DNA of 64,000 bases from Shewanella abyssi (GTDB taxonomy: Bacteria; Pseudomonadota; Gammaproteobacteria; Enterobacterales; Shewanellaceae), in the NCBI RefSeq assembly GCF_023284025.1, contig NZ_JAKIKR010000001.1:1-64000 (forward strand). The letters are read 5' to 3'. The position numbers and the translations under genes were made by a program. The notes under the pieces are model-generated. The model did no database searches and was not told the origin of the DNA. It saw only the letters and a program-made list of their open reading frames with translations. Each line of letters opens with the position of its first letter. Within the stretch, counting starts at the first letter, position 1. Of the stretch, positions 7,427 through 17,042 are shown one piece after another.

Positions 7427-8462
7427 TGCAACTCTAGGATTAGCGAGCGTGTGTTTAATGTTGGCCTTGGTTCCAAGCTCATCTCAAGCGAATGCATCGC
7501 TGTTTAAAGCTACTGCTGAAGTTGCCAGTACTGGGCAACTTTCATCTATCCGACAAGCGTTATCTCCTTTGCTGTTAACCGGCAAAGTATCATCTATAGT
7601 CTCACAAGCGATAATGGTACCAAAAGCAGGTGATGCATGGCGTTACCAGATCAAATGGATGCTACCTGAAGGGAGTATTGCCAAGGCTGGCGAAGTCGTG
7701 GTTATTTTTGATAAAAGTGCGATTGCGAATCGAATTGAGCAGTTGGAAGCGAGCCTGTTACGAGTGACAGCCCAAGAACAAAGTCAGTCTATAGCGCTCG
7801 ATGCGCAAATATTGCAGGCCGAATTCGATCTGAAACAAGCGCAGTTGGAGCTGGAAAAAGCACAACTAGATGCTGGGATCCCTGCCGATTATATTCCAGC
7901 AAAGGATTATGCGGAGAATCAATTTGATGAGCTCAAAGCGATATCCGAACTGTCTAAAAAATCACAGTCACTCGCAGAGATCATTGATAAGCGAACAACC
8001 TCTTTAGCACAGTTGCAGATAGATAAAACTCGGGCTGAAAAAGAGCTCGATAAATCCCTCAAAGGTCTTCAACAGTTAGAGATAAGCTCCAATATAGATG
8101 GTCCTATTTTATATGCACGGGATCCTTGGTCGGATAAAAAGTTTGCCGTTGGTGACTCGGTGCAAATTGGCCGCCAAGTCGCCACCATTCCCGCCATGAA
8201 ACAGCTAGAAGTGATTGCCTGGGTTAATGAGGTTGACGCTGATAGATTAACCATTGGAGAGCCGGTAAACCTTCGATTAGATTCTCAATCAAGCATCTCA
8301 CTCAATGGCTCAATTCAAGCGATTAGTCGTCAAGCAACCAAACAAACAGCTTGGGGCAATAGTCATTGGTTTAGGGTCGAGATCGCTTTTTCAGGTGATG
8401 ACCGAGTGAAAATAATTCCGGGCATGAGTGTGTTAGTCGAACCTAAAGGGGATGCATCATGA
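7416..8462 (+). CDS. HlyD-type adaptor 1 of ABC efflux operon
   Basis: A 348-residue periplasmic adaptor. It has a Sec signal peptide (about 1-26, ending SQANA) without a lipobox, a first lipoyl half near 75-100 (EGSIAKAGEVVVIFD), a long coiled coil (about 103-220) and the second half plus beta-barrel from about 225. Such proteins bridge an inner-membrane transporter to an outer-membrane TolC-type channel. It overlaps the ATPase gene by 11 bases and the next adaptor by 4 (ATGA). It is probably a distant paralogue of the following adaptor: RYQIKWMLPEGS here compares with QYQIKMLAPEGS there. Confidence 0.8.
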   Translation: MQPNATLGLASVCLMLALVPSSSQANASLFKATAEVASTGQLSSIRQALSPLLLTGKVSSIVSQAIMVPKAGDAWRYQIKWMLPEGSIAKAGEVVVIFDKSAIANRIEQLEASLLRVTAQEQSQSIALDAQILQAEFDLKQAQLELEKAQLDAGIPADYIPAKDYAENQFDELKAISELSKKSQSLAEIIDKRTTSLAQLQIDKTRAEKELDKSLKGLQQLEISSNIDGPILYARDPWSDKKFAVGDSVQIGRQVATIPAMKQLEVIAWVNEVDADRLTIGEPVNLRLDSQSSISLNGSIQAISRQATKQTAWGNSHWFRVEIAFSGDDRVKIIPGMSVLVEPKGDAS

Positions 8463-9625
8463 AAACATCATTATTGCGTGTTGCTCTACTTAGCATTGTA
8501 TTAGTTGGCTGTTCAGATATCGCAGTGACTCACGTTGAGTCGGGTGTATTGAGTCAACAAATTGAGGTGACGGGCGAACTTGTCTCTTCAAATACCGTCA
8601 ATTTGAAACCGCCAGCGGTGAGACGAGTTTGGCAGTATCAAATTAAAATGTTAGCACCTGAAGGTAGTAATGTGAGCGAAGGCGATCGAGTCGCTCAACT
8701 TGATACTTCAGAACTTGGGCAACGACTCTCTGTAAAGACGGCAAATTTAGAGACCACTTTACAAGATCTGGAAACATCAAAGCTTCGCAATGCAAAGAAG
8801 TTACAAGAGTTAAAACTTGAGTTAGCAGAAGCGAAAATGAACCAAGAAAAAAGCCAACTTAAAGTTGAGATCTCTGACGAAACCATTTCAGAGATCGATA
8901 AAATGAAATATGAACGTGATGCAATTATTGCAACCGACAGAGTGACCTTGACCAACAAAAAAATAGAACTTGAGATCATGAGTGCAGAGCAGAGGGTAAA
9001 AATGCTCGAAGGTGATAAACAAAAATTTGAGCTTGAAGTTGCCGCACTAAAACAAGGTATTGCGTCTCTTACGCTGTTCGCACCACGCAGTGGCATGGTC
9101 GTTTACGGTTACGATCAAAAAGGGAATAAAGTCGCAGAAGGACAAAATGTTTTCAATGGTGACACTCTATTAACCATTCCAGATCTTCAACATATGCAAG
9201 TTAATATGACGATTCCAGAAGTTGAAGCGGGTAGGGTTAAGGTTGGGCAGAAGCTAAAAATCCGCCTAGATGCCAATCCTGAAAAAAGCTTCAATGGTGA
9301 AATTAAGGAGCTTGGGGCCGTATTTAGGGTAAAAAATCAAGATGTTCCATTGGTTATCTTTGATGCCGTGGCGAGCATATCTGAGGTAGATACCGAGTTG
9401 ATGCGACCGGGAATGACTGCAAAAATCAGCATTGATATTGCCAATGATGTGCCTGAACTGTTGTTGTCATTGGACGCCGTGCATTATGAGCAAGGTAGTG
9501 CTTACGTCTATACGCCAGGCTTATTTAGCGACAGTAAACAGTTTGTATCATTAGGACTGTTGGGAAAAGAGCAGGTCGTTATTGCAGCTGGTTTAAATGA
9601 AGGCGATGAGGTACTGCTACCATGA
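8459..9625 (+). CDS. HlyD-type adaptor 2 (lipoprotein)
   Basis: A 388-residue adaptor with a lipoprotein signal ending in LVGC (Cys18). It has the first lipoyl half at PEGSNVSEGDRVAQLD, a coiled coil rich in Lys/Glu (about 85-200), then LFAPRSGMVVYG and a beta-barrel/membrane-proximal region. Start and stop overlap the neighbours by 4 bases each (ATGA), indicating translational coupling. It differs from adaptor 1 in being lipid-anchored, so the three adaptors of the operon could form a hetero-oligomer or act alternatively. The substrate is unknown. Confidence 0.82.
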   Translation: MKTSLLRVALLSIVLVGCSDIAVTHVESGVLSQQIEVTGELVSSNTVNLKPPAVRRVWQYQIKMLAPEGSNVSEGDRVAQLDTSELGQRLSVKTANLETTLQDLETSKLRNAKKLQELKLELAEAKMNQEKSQLKVEISDETISEIDKMKYERDAIIATDRVTLTNKKIELEIMSAEQRVKMLEGDKQKFELEVAALKQGIASLTLFAPRSGMVVYGYDQKGNKVAEGQNVFNGDTLLTIPDLQHMQVNMTIPEVEAGRVKVGQKLKIRLDANPEKSFNGEIKELGAVFRVKNQDVPLVIFDAVASISEVDTELMRPGMTAKISIDIANDVPELLLSLDAVHYEQGSAYVYTPGLFSDSKQFVSLGLLGKEQVVIAAGLNEGDEVLLP

Positions 9626-10863
9626 ATAATGTATTAGTAAATCGCAAAGGCTCTGGGTTTGGTATCGCGGCTAGCATGGTGAGTATGTTGTTTTTGGTTG
9701 GTGCCGTTGGTTGTAGTCAACAATCTACTGATGGTGTATTAACGCTTGAAATCGCAGTCGCCGATTTTAAGGTCGATATCCCAGCAATAGGGGAGTTAGA
9801 AGCCAGTAATTCGACCACGGTATCCGTGCCATCAGGGCTTAGAGGGCCACAATCTCTGGCGTGGATCATGGATAATTTTAGTAATGTAAAAGCGGGCGAT
9901 GTCGTTGCAACCATGGACTCAAGCCGTGAAAGTTATCGCTTAGACATGGAAAAACTGGATTTTGACCGCTTAGGTTTGGATAGTCAGATCCAGACTCAGA
10001 GAGACAAAACCATAGATAAAACGCTATCAACTGACACTAAATTAACCGGGCAGGAGCTTGAGCTCGCCGATCGCTTCTTTAGTGAAGACGAGCGGGTGTA
10101 CACCAAGATAGACATCATCGACCAGATGCGTAATCAAGACTATTTGGAAGCAAAAATGATGTTTTATGACTGGGGTATTGGTCAACATGGTTCGCAAGCG
10201 CAAGCTGAACAAGAGTTGATAAAGCTGAAGCAGAAGGGCCATAAGGCGAAAATGACTCGCTATTCAAATAACCTAAAACAGATGCAGATTATCGCCCCCC
10301 ATGATGGTGTCTTTGTAGCGCAACCTGGTTGGAGCGGTGTACCGCCGGTGGTAGGCGATATGATGTGGTCAGGTATGACCATCGGCACTTTACCCGATAC
10401 CTCAAAGATGCAAGCAAAACTGTATGTGCTTGAGTCTGAAGCGCTGGGTTTGGCTATAGGTAAACCAGTGACACTATATCTTGATGCTTACCCAGACATG
10501 CCGATAAAGGGCACCGTGTCTCAGTTAGATGCTTTGTCAAAAGCGAAAGAGAAAGACAGTCCAGTTAATTATTTCGAGATGAGCGTGAGCATTGATAAAA
10601 CCTTGGTTGAAGTGATGCAACCAGGGAGACAAGTTAATGCCAATGTTCATGCGTTAGATCTTAAAAATGTTATTACCGTGCCAAACCAAGCGTTATTCCA
10701 GAAATCAGGGGAGTATTGGGTCTACTTAAAAACCTCTGCTGGTTTTATTAAGCAACAGGTACAGCCAGGTAACCGCAGTTTGAATCGTACGGTCATTACA
10801 GACGGTCTCACTCAAGGCGATATTATCGCGCTAACAACACCGCCGAAAAGGAATCGAGTATGA
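9622..10863 (+). CDS. HlyD-type adaptor 3 (lipoprotein)
   Basis: A 413-residue adaptor with a longer N-terminus and the lipobox AVGC (Cys31). The first lipoyl half (NVKAGDVVATMD) is followed by an atypical hairpin region richer in acidic residues than in adaptors 1 and 2, then MQIIAPHDGVFVAQPGWSG, a beta-barrel and a membrane-proximal domain (VPNQALFQKSGEYWVYLK). It overlaps adaptor 2 and the permease by 4 bases each. It is clearly homologous in layout to the others but divergent in sequence. Confidence 0.8.
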   Translation: MNNVLVNRKGSGFGIAASMVSMLFLVGAVGCSQQSTDGVLTLEIAVADFKVDIPAIGELEASNSTTVSVPSGLRGPQSLAWIMDNFSNVKAGDVVATMDSSRESYRLDMEKLDFDRLGLDSQIQTQRDKTIDKTLSTDTKLTGQELELADRFFSEDERVYTKIDIIDQMRNQDYLEAKMMFYDWGIGQHGSQAQAEQELIKLKQKGHKAKMTRYSNNLKQMQIIAPHDGVFVAQPGWSGVPPVVGDMMWSGMTIGTLPDTSKMQAKLYVLESEALGLAIGKPVTLYLDAYPDMPIKGTVSQLDALSKAKEKDSPVNYFEMSVSIDKTLVEVMQPGRQVNANVHALDLKNVITVPNQALFQKSGEYWVYLKTSAGFIKQQVQPGNRSLNRTVITDGLTQGDIIALTTPPKRNRV

Positions 10864-12173
10864 CGGGCAATAGACCATCGGCCAATATCCGTGTCGACCA
10901 CAGAGCTGCTGTAGCAACCCATTATAAGGCGAATATGGCTATTTACTGGGACGGAATTAAACAGGCCTTTGATGAGATGCGTCATCATAAGTTACGTACC
11001 TTGTTAACCTTATTAGGGATGATTTTTGGTGTCGGTGCTGTCATCGCCATGCTCAGTGTCGGTGAAGGGGCTGAGCGTGAAGCGTTGAAAATGATTGAAT
11101 CAATGGGGGTGAATAACTTAGTGGTAAACGCTAGAGTCGCCGAGGGTGAAGCACTAAAGTCGATACGTGAACATAGTATTGGCTTAAGCCTAAGGGATAT
11201 CGAAAGTGCTACCGATACCTTGCCTTTTGTCGAAAACTGGAGCGCTGAAAAGAACGTTAAAGTATTTAGCTTGTTCAGTTTGAAAGGAAGAAGCGATGCT
11301 AGAGTCATGGGCGTGACCCCAAGTTATTTTGATTTAAGCGCACTAGACTTAGGAGAAGGTCGCACTCTTAATGGGGCTGATGAATCACATTTTCAACAAG
11401 TGACTGTGCTTGGACCTGAAGCAGCTAGAAGTCTGTTTCCACAGGGTAATGCAGTAGGCAGCTTAGTTAAAGTTAACCATCAGTGGTTTACTGTGGTGGG
11501 GGTTTTATCTGAGAAAGAGGGCACTACATCAACGATTCAAGGGGTTAAACTAGGCGGCGAGCGTAATCAAGTCTTTATCCCTCTAAGTACAGCATTGAAG
11601 AAAATGCAATTTAAACATTTAGAAGACGAGCTGGACTCATTTAAACTTGCACTTGTTGACGGTATAGACCCGACGCTGGCGTCAAAAAGTTTACAACATT
11701 TGCTTAATCGTCGTCATGGTGGCGAAAAGGATTTTGATGTGGTGGTGCCAGCGGATCTTTTAGAGCAACACCAAAAAACCCAACAAATATTCAATATCGT
11801 TATGGCTTGCGTGGCAGGGATATCATTACTGGTGGGCGGCATTGGTATTATGAATATTATGTTAGCCACCATTTTGGAAAGAACAGGAGAGATAGGCCTA
11901 TTAAGAGCCTTGGGCGCCAAGCGTAAAGATATTGCGCGTCAGTTTTTGATTGAGAGTATCGTGATATCCGCAACTGGGGGCATTATCGGCATCGGTGTTG
12001 GATTGCTATTGGCTTTGGTTATCTCCTCCGCTGCAGGCTGGCCTGTGGCTTGGTCTCCGTTTGCTATTGTGCTCGCCTTAGGGGTATGCATGACCATTGG
12101 CGTTGGCTTCGGTCTTTATCCAGCGAAAAAAGCAGCCAAACTGGATCCTATTGTGGCTTTGCAAAGGGACTAG
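10860..12173 (+). CDS. MacB-like ABC transporter permease
   Basis: A 437-residue inner-membrane subunit: a cytoplasmic N-terminus, TM1 (LLTLLGMIFGVGAVIAMLSV), a MacB-type periplasmic domain (about 75-290), and three C-terminal TM helices of the FtsX family with GGIGIMNIMLATILERTGEI and GLLRALGAKRKDI. MacB itself carries the ATPase fused; here the ATPase is the separate product of the gene at 6740. It is the last gene of the operon, coupled by ATGA to adaptor 3. No TolC-like gene is in the window. Expected role: export of a peptide, lipid or toxic compound across the envelope. Confidence 0.9.
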   Translation: MTGNRPSANIRVDHRAAVATHYKANMAIYWDGIKQAFDEMRHHKLRTLLTLLGMIFGVGAVIAMLSVGEGAEREALKMIESMGVNNLVVNARVAEGEALKSIREHSIGLSLRDIESATDTLPFVENWSAEKNVKVFSLFSLKGRSDARVMGVTPSYFDLSALDLGEGRTLNGADESHFQQVTVLGPEAARSLFPQGNAVGSLVKVNHQWFTVVGVLSEKEGTTSTIQGVKLGGERNQVFIPLSTALKKMQFKHLEDELDSFKLALVDGIDPTLASKSLQHLLNRRHGGEKDFDVVVPADLLEQHQKTQQIFNIVMACVAGISLLVGGIGIMNIMLATILERTGEIGLLRALGAKRKDIARQFLIESIVISATGGIIGIGVGLLLALVISSAAGWPVAWSPFAIVLALGVCMTIGVGFGLYPAKKAAKLDPIVALQRD

Positions 12174-12372
12174 GTATATTGGTTTGTTAAACCGTTGTAG
12201 TAAGCACTAAGAGGAGGGGCTATGGAATTGACCCCTTCGTTTTTATATACAGGGCCATTCTTATGCTTTATCACTGACCTTACCTATTAACAGGGCTTTT
12301 AGCGGGTGATATTAAAAGAGTCAATTGTACTGATACAAATGGAGTTGTGACTTGAATCAAAGGGACTTTACC

Positions 12373-13794
12373 ATGGGCTATTTTAGTAACCGAATTTTGA
12401 TATTTTTAGCATTTATGCTTTTCAGCGGTTATGGACATGCCAACACCCTCGTTGAGGGAATATGGCAAGGCGTGATCGTTGACAATGGAGTTGAACAGCG
12501 ACTCGTTTTTACTATTAAGCGCAATAAGCACTACCAACAAATCGCATATTTAGATGCACCTGATGATGGCTGGATGCGGATCCCAGCATCAATCAGCTAC
12601 GACGTAAACAATATTCATATCGACTTGCCCTCAATCAATGCGTCACTGAAAGGTAAGCTGGTTTATGGTGGGAAATTCATTGAAGCAGAGTTTGCTTGGC
12701 AGGGTGATCTAATCCCTATTAGGTTGAAACCTGTTGTGGAAGCGCCGCGAGCTGCTGCATCTATTTATAACTCAAAATTACCAAATACCGTGCTAGCTGA
12801 AGATTTTAACAACATAGTCGTTAGCCACCCTGCTAAATTTAAAGCGGTTATGAATAAGGCCAAGCAACTTCCCCAACTTAACTCCATTCTTATCTATAGC
12901 GGCGGTGAGTTGGTGGTTGAAGAGTATTTTAATCAGTTAGATCAAAATACAACGGCCAATATAAAGTCGGTTAATAAGAGCTTATTATCAATCTTAGTTG
13001 GTATAGCGATAGATAAGAAATTTATCGCTAATATCGACGAAAAAATTGCGCAATACTTACCAACTCATAAAGAGTTTCGGGAAGATAAACTGAAAAATCA
13101 GATCACCATTCGTGATCTCCTCAATATGAGGGCGGGGCTAGAGTTTAACGAGATGGCTGATTATCGCTTTGGATCCCATCCTATTTGGGACTCTATTGAC
13201 TGGGTACGCGCTATATCTGAATTGCAGATGAGAGGTAAACCCGGAGAGCAATATAATTATGGAACAGTACAAACTCATCTATTGTCCGCCGTGTTGACGA
13301 AAGCGACTAGTATGGACACATTAACGTTTGCCAATTTATACCTCTTTCACCCCTTAAATATTAGGGGTGTTGTTTGGTATAAGTCGCAAAAAGGGATCTA
13401 CATGGGCGGATCCGATATGTTTTTAACGCCTAGGGAGATGATGCAGATAGGGCTACTTTATCTAAACAAAGGGAAATATCGGCAGCAGCAAATAGTCAGT
13501 CAACAATGGATAGAACGCTCCATAATTGGCGACTTTCCGGAAGATAAGATCTCCGAGAATGAGCACTACGGATATTTATGGCAAGGCTTTGAAGTTGCTG
13601 GTTATGGTGCCTACAGAGCTGCAGGTTATGGAGGGCAATATATCGTTAATATACCCGAACTAGATACTTCAATCGTAACGACGGCAAACCCTAATTACTT
13701 GTCAGAGGGGGCGCGAAATTCAGATGAGGTGATGCAGCTGGTTTCTTCTTTAGTAAATCAAATTGCAAATGATAACAGCGTTAAACAGTTATAG
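12373..13794 (+). CDS. Serine hydrolase of the beta-lactamase/class C family
   Basis: A 473-residue protein with a signal peptide (about 1-24), an N-terminal beta-rich domain (25-120) and a beta-lactamase-like domain. The SxxK motif is SVNK (199-202) and the tyrosine motif is YGT (296-298; the usual Asn is Thr here). The third motif is not clear; a GYGGQY segment occupies its expected place. It would be an esterase or peptidase acting in the periplasm rather than a true beta-lactamase. ATG 12373 has AGGGA 7 bases upstream; a TTG at 12352 with GGAG is an alternative that would spoil the signal peptide. Confidence 0.75.
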   Translation: MGYFSNRILIFLAFMLFSGYGHANTLVEGIWQGVIVDNGVEQRLVFTIKRNKHYQQIAYLDAPDDGWMRIPASISYDVNNIHIDLPSINASLKGKLVYGGKFIEAEFAWQGDLIPIRLKPVVEAPRAAASIYNSKLPNTVLAEDFNNIVVSHPAKFKAVMNKAKQLPQLNSILIYSGGELVVEEYFNQLDQNTTANIKSVNKSLLSILVGIAIDKKFIANIDEKIAQYLPTHKEFREDKLKNQITIRDLLNMRAGLEFNEMADYRFGSHPIWDSIDWVRAISELQMRGKPGEQYNYGTVQTHLLSAVLTKATSMDTLTFANLYLFHPLNIRGVVWYKSQKGIYMGGSDMFLTPREMMQIGLLYLNKGKYRQQQIVSQQWIERSIIGDFPEDKISENEHYGYLWQGFEVAGYGAYRAAGYGGQYIVNIPELDTSIVTTANPNYLSEGARNSDEVMQLVSSLVNQIANDNSVKQL

Positions 13795-14318
13795 GCATTA
13801 ATCTATTGTGATGGCAGTTTTCCATTGAGCTTAAGTGGGTTTAATTCTCTCTAAAAGTGACGATTAGATCTTCAGGAAGGCGTAATTTTTGCATTGAGGT
13901 CATTATTAGTGCCGTTGATAGTTAAACGCCAAATTGAGGTAACTTTGTTAGAGATATATAAATAGGCTTCACTCTGCTCATTAGTTAAATACACTAGTGT
14001 TGACTCTTTTGCCAATCATTCGTTCTAAATTGCACCCTTTAATGTTCGCTGCCATGACAGGTAACGCTGCACCTCAAATTGACGGCTGTTTTTGCTAGTC
14101 AGAGCAGCTATTCATCTTTGAAGTCCACCGCCTAATTTTGTTATAAACTTACATAAATAGTCGTTCGAGTTAACCAGATATGAATCATTTAGCTTGTATC
14201 GACTTTGCTAAACGCATTTTTGTATGTAAGTTACAAGATCCGCGGCGAAGTGTGATGTCAAACGTGGAATATTAGTTAACAAACAACTACTATTAGTCAT
14301 CCAATTATTTAACGGTTG
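13795..14318. other. 524-base intergenic region before the nqr operon
   Basis: No gene or clear terminator was seen on either strand. It should contain the nqr promoter. A TTGACT at 14000-14005 lies 17 bases before a weak TTCTAA, but this is about 300 bases from nqrA and unconvincing. Confidence 0.4.
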
Positions 14319-15689
14319 ATGTTTGTGATGACAGGTTATTCAAACCCAGTTATAGCAGTGAAAAAAGGCCTTAATGTGCCTATTGCAGGAGAACCGAAGC
14401 AAGTTGTTAGTACTAGCAAATCTTGCTCCCATGTAGCCCTTCTTGGAGAGGAATATGTCGGCTTAAAACCGACTATGTTGGTAGAAGTGGGTGAACTAGT
14501 GCAAAAAGGTCAGGTTCTTTTTGAAGATAAGAAGAATATTGGCGTTAAGTACACAGCTCCTGCTAGCGGTAAAGTCATCGCTATCAACCGTGGTGACCGC
14601 AGGCTTTTTCAATCTATTGTCATTGAATGTAACCAAGGTGGCGCGATTAATTTTGGTATTAATGACGACATCGCTGGGCTCGAGCGTAGCCAAGTGCAAG
14701 CAAAATTAGTGAGTAGTGGTCTATGGACAGCACTGCGTACACGACCTTTTTCCCGAGTCCCTCATTTAGATACAGCGCCTTCTGGTATTTTCGTTAGCGC
14801 AATGGACAGTAATCCATTGGCAGCAGACCCGCGTATTGTTATTGCTGAACAAGCAGAATCATTCGCAGCCGGTATAGCGGTGCTGGGGCGACTTACCGAT
14901 GGCAAAGTCCATTTGTGTCAGGCGCCCGGCGATGAGCTGCCTGGCAGCGATTTAACCTATGTTAGTAATCATTGCTTTACTGGGGTACACCCTGCTGGAC
15001 TAGTGGGTACACATATTCACTTTATCTTACCTGCTAGCATCGAGCGACCAGTGTGGCACTTGGGTTATCAAGACGTCATCGCTTACGGCAAGTTATTCTT
15101 AACCGGTGAAATTTATACCGACCGCGTCGTGTCTCTGGCTGGACCTGATGTAATAGAACCTAGATTAATTCGCGTTCAAACGGGTACTTGTTTATCTCAA
15201 GTGGTTGCTGATGAGTTAACTGAGGGACACTCTCGCGTGGTATCTGGTTCTGTTTTATCGGGTCACACTGCATATGGAGCCCACGATTACCTTGGCCGTT
15301 TCCATAATCAAATTAGTGTCCTGCAGGAAGACTCACAACATCAGCTTATGCCTTGGGTCAGAGGCGGCTCAGAGAAGTTTTCAATTACCCGAGCAGTAAC
15401 CTCTCGGTTGAAAGGCGCTAAAAAGCTATTCAACTTGACCACTCACACCGGTGGTTCAGCTCGCGCCATGATGGCGTTTGGTCAACTCGATAGAGTGATG
15501 CCACTGGATGTATTGCCGACGCTGTTGGTTCGCGATCTGGTGGTCAGAGATACAGATGAAGCACAAGCATTAGGCGCGCTCGAACTCGATGAAGAAGATC
15601 TAGCGCTTTGCACTTTTGTTTGTCCTGGTAAGTACGATTTTGGTAAAGAATTACGTGCTTGCTTAGAAATTATTGAGAGGGAAGGTTGA
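14319..15689 (+). CDS. Na+-translocating NADH:quinone reductase subunit A
   Basis: A soluble subunit of about 456 residues of the Na+-NQR complex. It aligns through its length with Vibrio NqrA: IAVKKGLNVPIAGEP, VALLGEEYVGLKPTM, SGLWTALRTRPFSRVP, the HPAGLVGTHIHF block, VSLAGP and the C-terminal LGALELDEEDLALCTFVCPG. ATG 14319 is used, but ATG 14328 and TTG 14316 are possible and no start has a good ribosome binding site. It is followed by nqrB with a stop-start overlap (TGATG). The start may be weak because an unrecognised leader controls it. Confidence 0.93.
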   Translation: MFVMTGYSNPVIAVKKGLNVPIAGEPKQVVSTSKSCSHVALLGEEYVGLKPTMLVEVGELVQKGQVLFEDKKNIGVKYTAPASGKVIAINRGDRRLFQSIVIECNQGGAINFGINDDIAGLERSQVQAKLVSSGLWTALRTRPFSRVPHLDTAPSGIFVSAMDSNPLAADPRIVIAEQAESFAAGIAVLGRLTDGKVHLCQAPGDELPGSDLTYVSNHCFTGVHPAGLVGTHIHFILPASIERPVWHLGYQDVIAYGKLFLTGEIYTDRVVSLAGPDVIEPRLIRVQTGTCLSQVVADELTEGHSRVVSGSVLSGHTAYGAHDYLGRFHNQISVLQEDSQHQLMPWVRGGSEKFSITRAVTSRLKGAKKLFNLTTHTGGSARAMMAFGQLDRVMPLDVLPTLLVRDLVVRDTDEAQALGALELDEEDLALCTFVCPGKYDFGKELRACLEIIEREG

Positions 15690-16903
15690 TGAGTCAGCAA
15701 GATAAAAAGCCTGATATCCAAGAGGATTATTATGCACCGGGCAGCTCAGTAAAGGGCTACTTACACTCTTTACTCGTGGCACATGGTCGCAGTACTAAGG
15801 GTAAAGTCCATGTACGCGATGCCATTGACGTAAAGAGAACCATGACGATTGTGGGCTTGTGTTTACTGCCAGCAATATTATTCGGTATGTATAACATTGG
15901 TTTGCAGGCACAAATTGCTGTGGCATCGGGGCTGGCGACTTCTGACATTTGGCAACTGGTCCCATTTAATGTTGTTTTTGGCGGGATGACTGAGCAAACA
16001 GGCCTTATTGGCTTATTCGCATACGGTTTAAGCCTTTATGCGCCTATCTATTTGACCGCACTGGTGGTGAGCCTGTTTTGGGAAATGGTGTTTGCTAGAG
16101 TACGTGGCCAAGAGTTACACGAAGGCTTCTTTGTTACTGCACTGCTATTTACATTGATTTTACCCGTCGCAACGCCGCTTTGGTTAGTCGCAATGGGGAT
16201 TACCTTTGGCGTGATAATGGCTAAAGAGGTGTTTGGTGGCATGGGATATAACTTCCTTAATCCTGCGCTTGCTGGCCTCGCTTTTATCTACTTTGCTTAT
16301 CCGTCGCAAGTTACCGCAGTGACTCAATTAGTCGCGGTAGATGGTTTCTCTGGCGCAACCACGCTAATGCAAACCGCAGCAGGCAAATTGAGTTTTGCCG
16401 ATTACGCATGGTATGAAGCATTTACCGACCCTAATTGGTGGAATGCCTTCTTTGGCTTTACCGTTGGCGCGATTGGTGAAACCAGCACGCTTGCATTACT
16501 CATTGGTGGCGGCTTTTTAATCCTCACCCGCCTTGCAGATTGGCGCATCGTGGCGGGCGTATTAGCCGGCATGATCGTAACGGCAACCCTGTTCAATATT
16601 ATCGGTTCTGCTAAGAATGAACTATTTGCTATGCCGTGGACGTGGCATTTAGTGACCGGTGGTTTTGCGATTGCGATGATGTTTATGGCAACCGATCCGG
16701 TGACAACATCTTATACCCGCAAAGGTAAGGTGGCCTATGGTCTGCTAATTGGTTTTCTGACTGTGCTTATCCGTGTGGTTAACCCGAAAATGCCTGAAGG
16801 CATCATGTTGGCAATTTTATTCGCCAACTTATGGGCGCCTATCTTCGATTATCTTGTGGCTAAAGCCAATATCAAACGGAGACTTAAACGCAATGGCCTT
16901 TAA
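15689..16903 (+). CDS. Na+-translocating NADH:quinone reductase subunit B
   Basis: A 404-residue membrane subunit with about ten TM helices. The flavinylation motif SGAT (about 221-224, within DGFSGATTLMQ) is where the covalent FMN is attached by ApbE in this family. NqrB carries FMN and riboflavin and helps form the Na+ pathway. The start is ATG 15689 overlapping the nqrA stop, behind GGGAAGG. The C-terminus (IMLAILFANLWAPIFDYLV) is partly repeated in the small ORF that follows. Neither apbE nor nqrM is present in the window. Confidence 0.95.
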   Translation: MSQQDKKPDIQEDYYAPGSSVKGYLHSLLVAHGRSTKGKVHVRDAIDVKRTMTIVGLCLLPAILFGMYNIGLQAQIAVASGLATSDIWQLVPFNVVFGGMTEQTGLIGLFAYGLSLYAPIYLTALVVSLFWEMVFARVRGQELHEGFFVTALLFTLILPVATPLWLVAMGITFGVIMAKEVFGGMGYNFLNPALAGLAFIYFAYPSQVTAVTQLVAVDGFSGATTLMQTAAGKLSFADYAWYEAFTDPNWWNAFFGFTVGAIGETSTLALLIGGGFLILTRLADWRIVAGVLAGMIVTATLFNIIGSAKNELFAMPWTWHLVTGGFAIAMMFMATDPVTTSYTRKGKVAYGLLIGFLTVLIRVVNPKMPEGIMLAILFANLWAPIFDYLVAKANIKRRLKRNGL

Positions 16904-17042
16904 ATCGGATCAGAAAGCTGAACTACCCGCAGTGGTAATGCCTGCGATGTTGTTAGCAAAACTTTGGGAAACGATATTTGAGTACTTACTTTATCGTATG
17001 CCAACACGTGCAAAGCAGGTCAATACGAGGAATAAAGCGTAA
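16893..17042 (+). CDS. Small ORF resembling a duplicated NqrB tail
   Basis: A 49-residue ORF sits between nqrB and nqrC. It overlaps the nqrB end by 11 bases and touches the nqrC start (TAATG). Its start, MAFKSD, mimics the NqrC start MAFKKD. Residues 11-33 (VVMPAMLLAKLWETIFEYLL) align with the NqrB C-terminal helix (IMLAILFANLWAPIFDYLV). This suggests an old tandem duplication of the nqrB end plus nqrC start whose product may still be made. GGAG at 16878-16881 is 11 bases upstream. It would be a single-pass membrane peptide of unknown role, or a scar that only keeps spacing. Confidence 0.5.
   Translation: MAFKSDQKAELPAVVMPAMLLAKLWETIFEYLLYRMPTRAKQVNTRNKA

Noticed and set aside
8695-9096. 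A 133-codon reverse-strand ORF
   Set aside because: It is the antisense shadow of the coiled-coil part of HlyD-type adaptor 2 and has low-complexity Ser/Ile/Phe composition.
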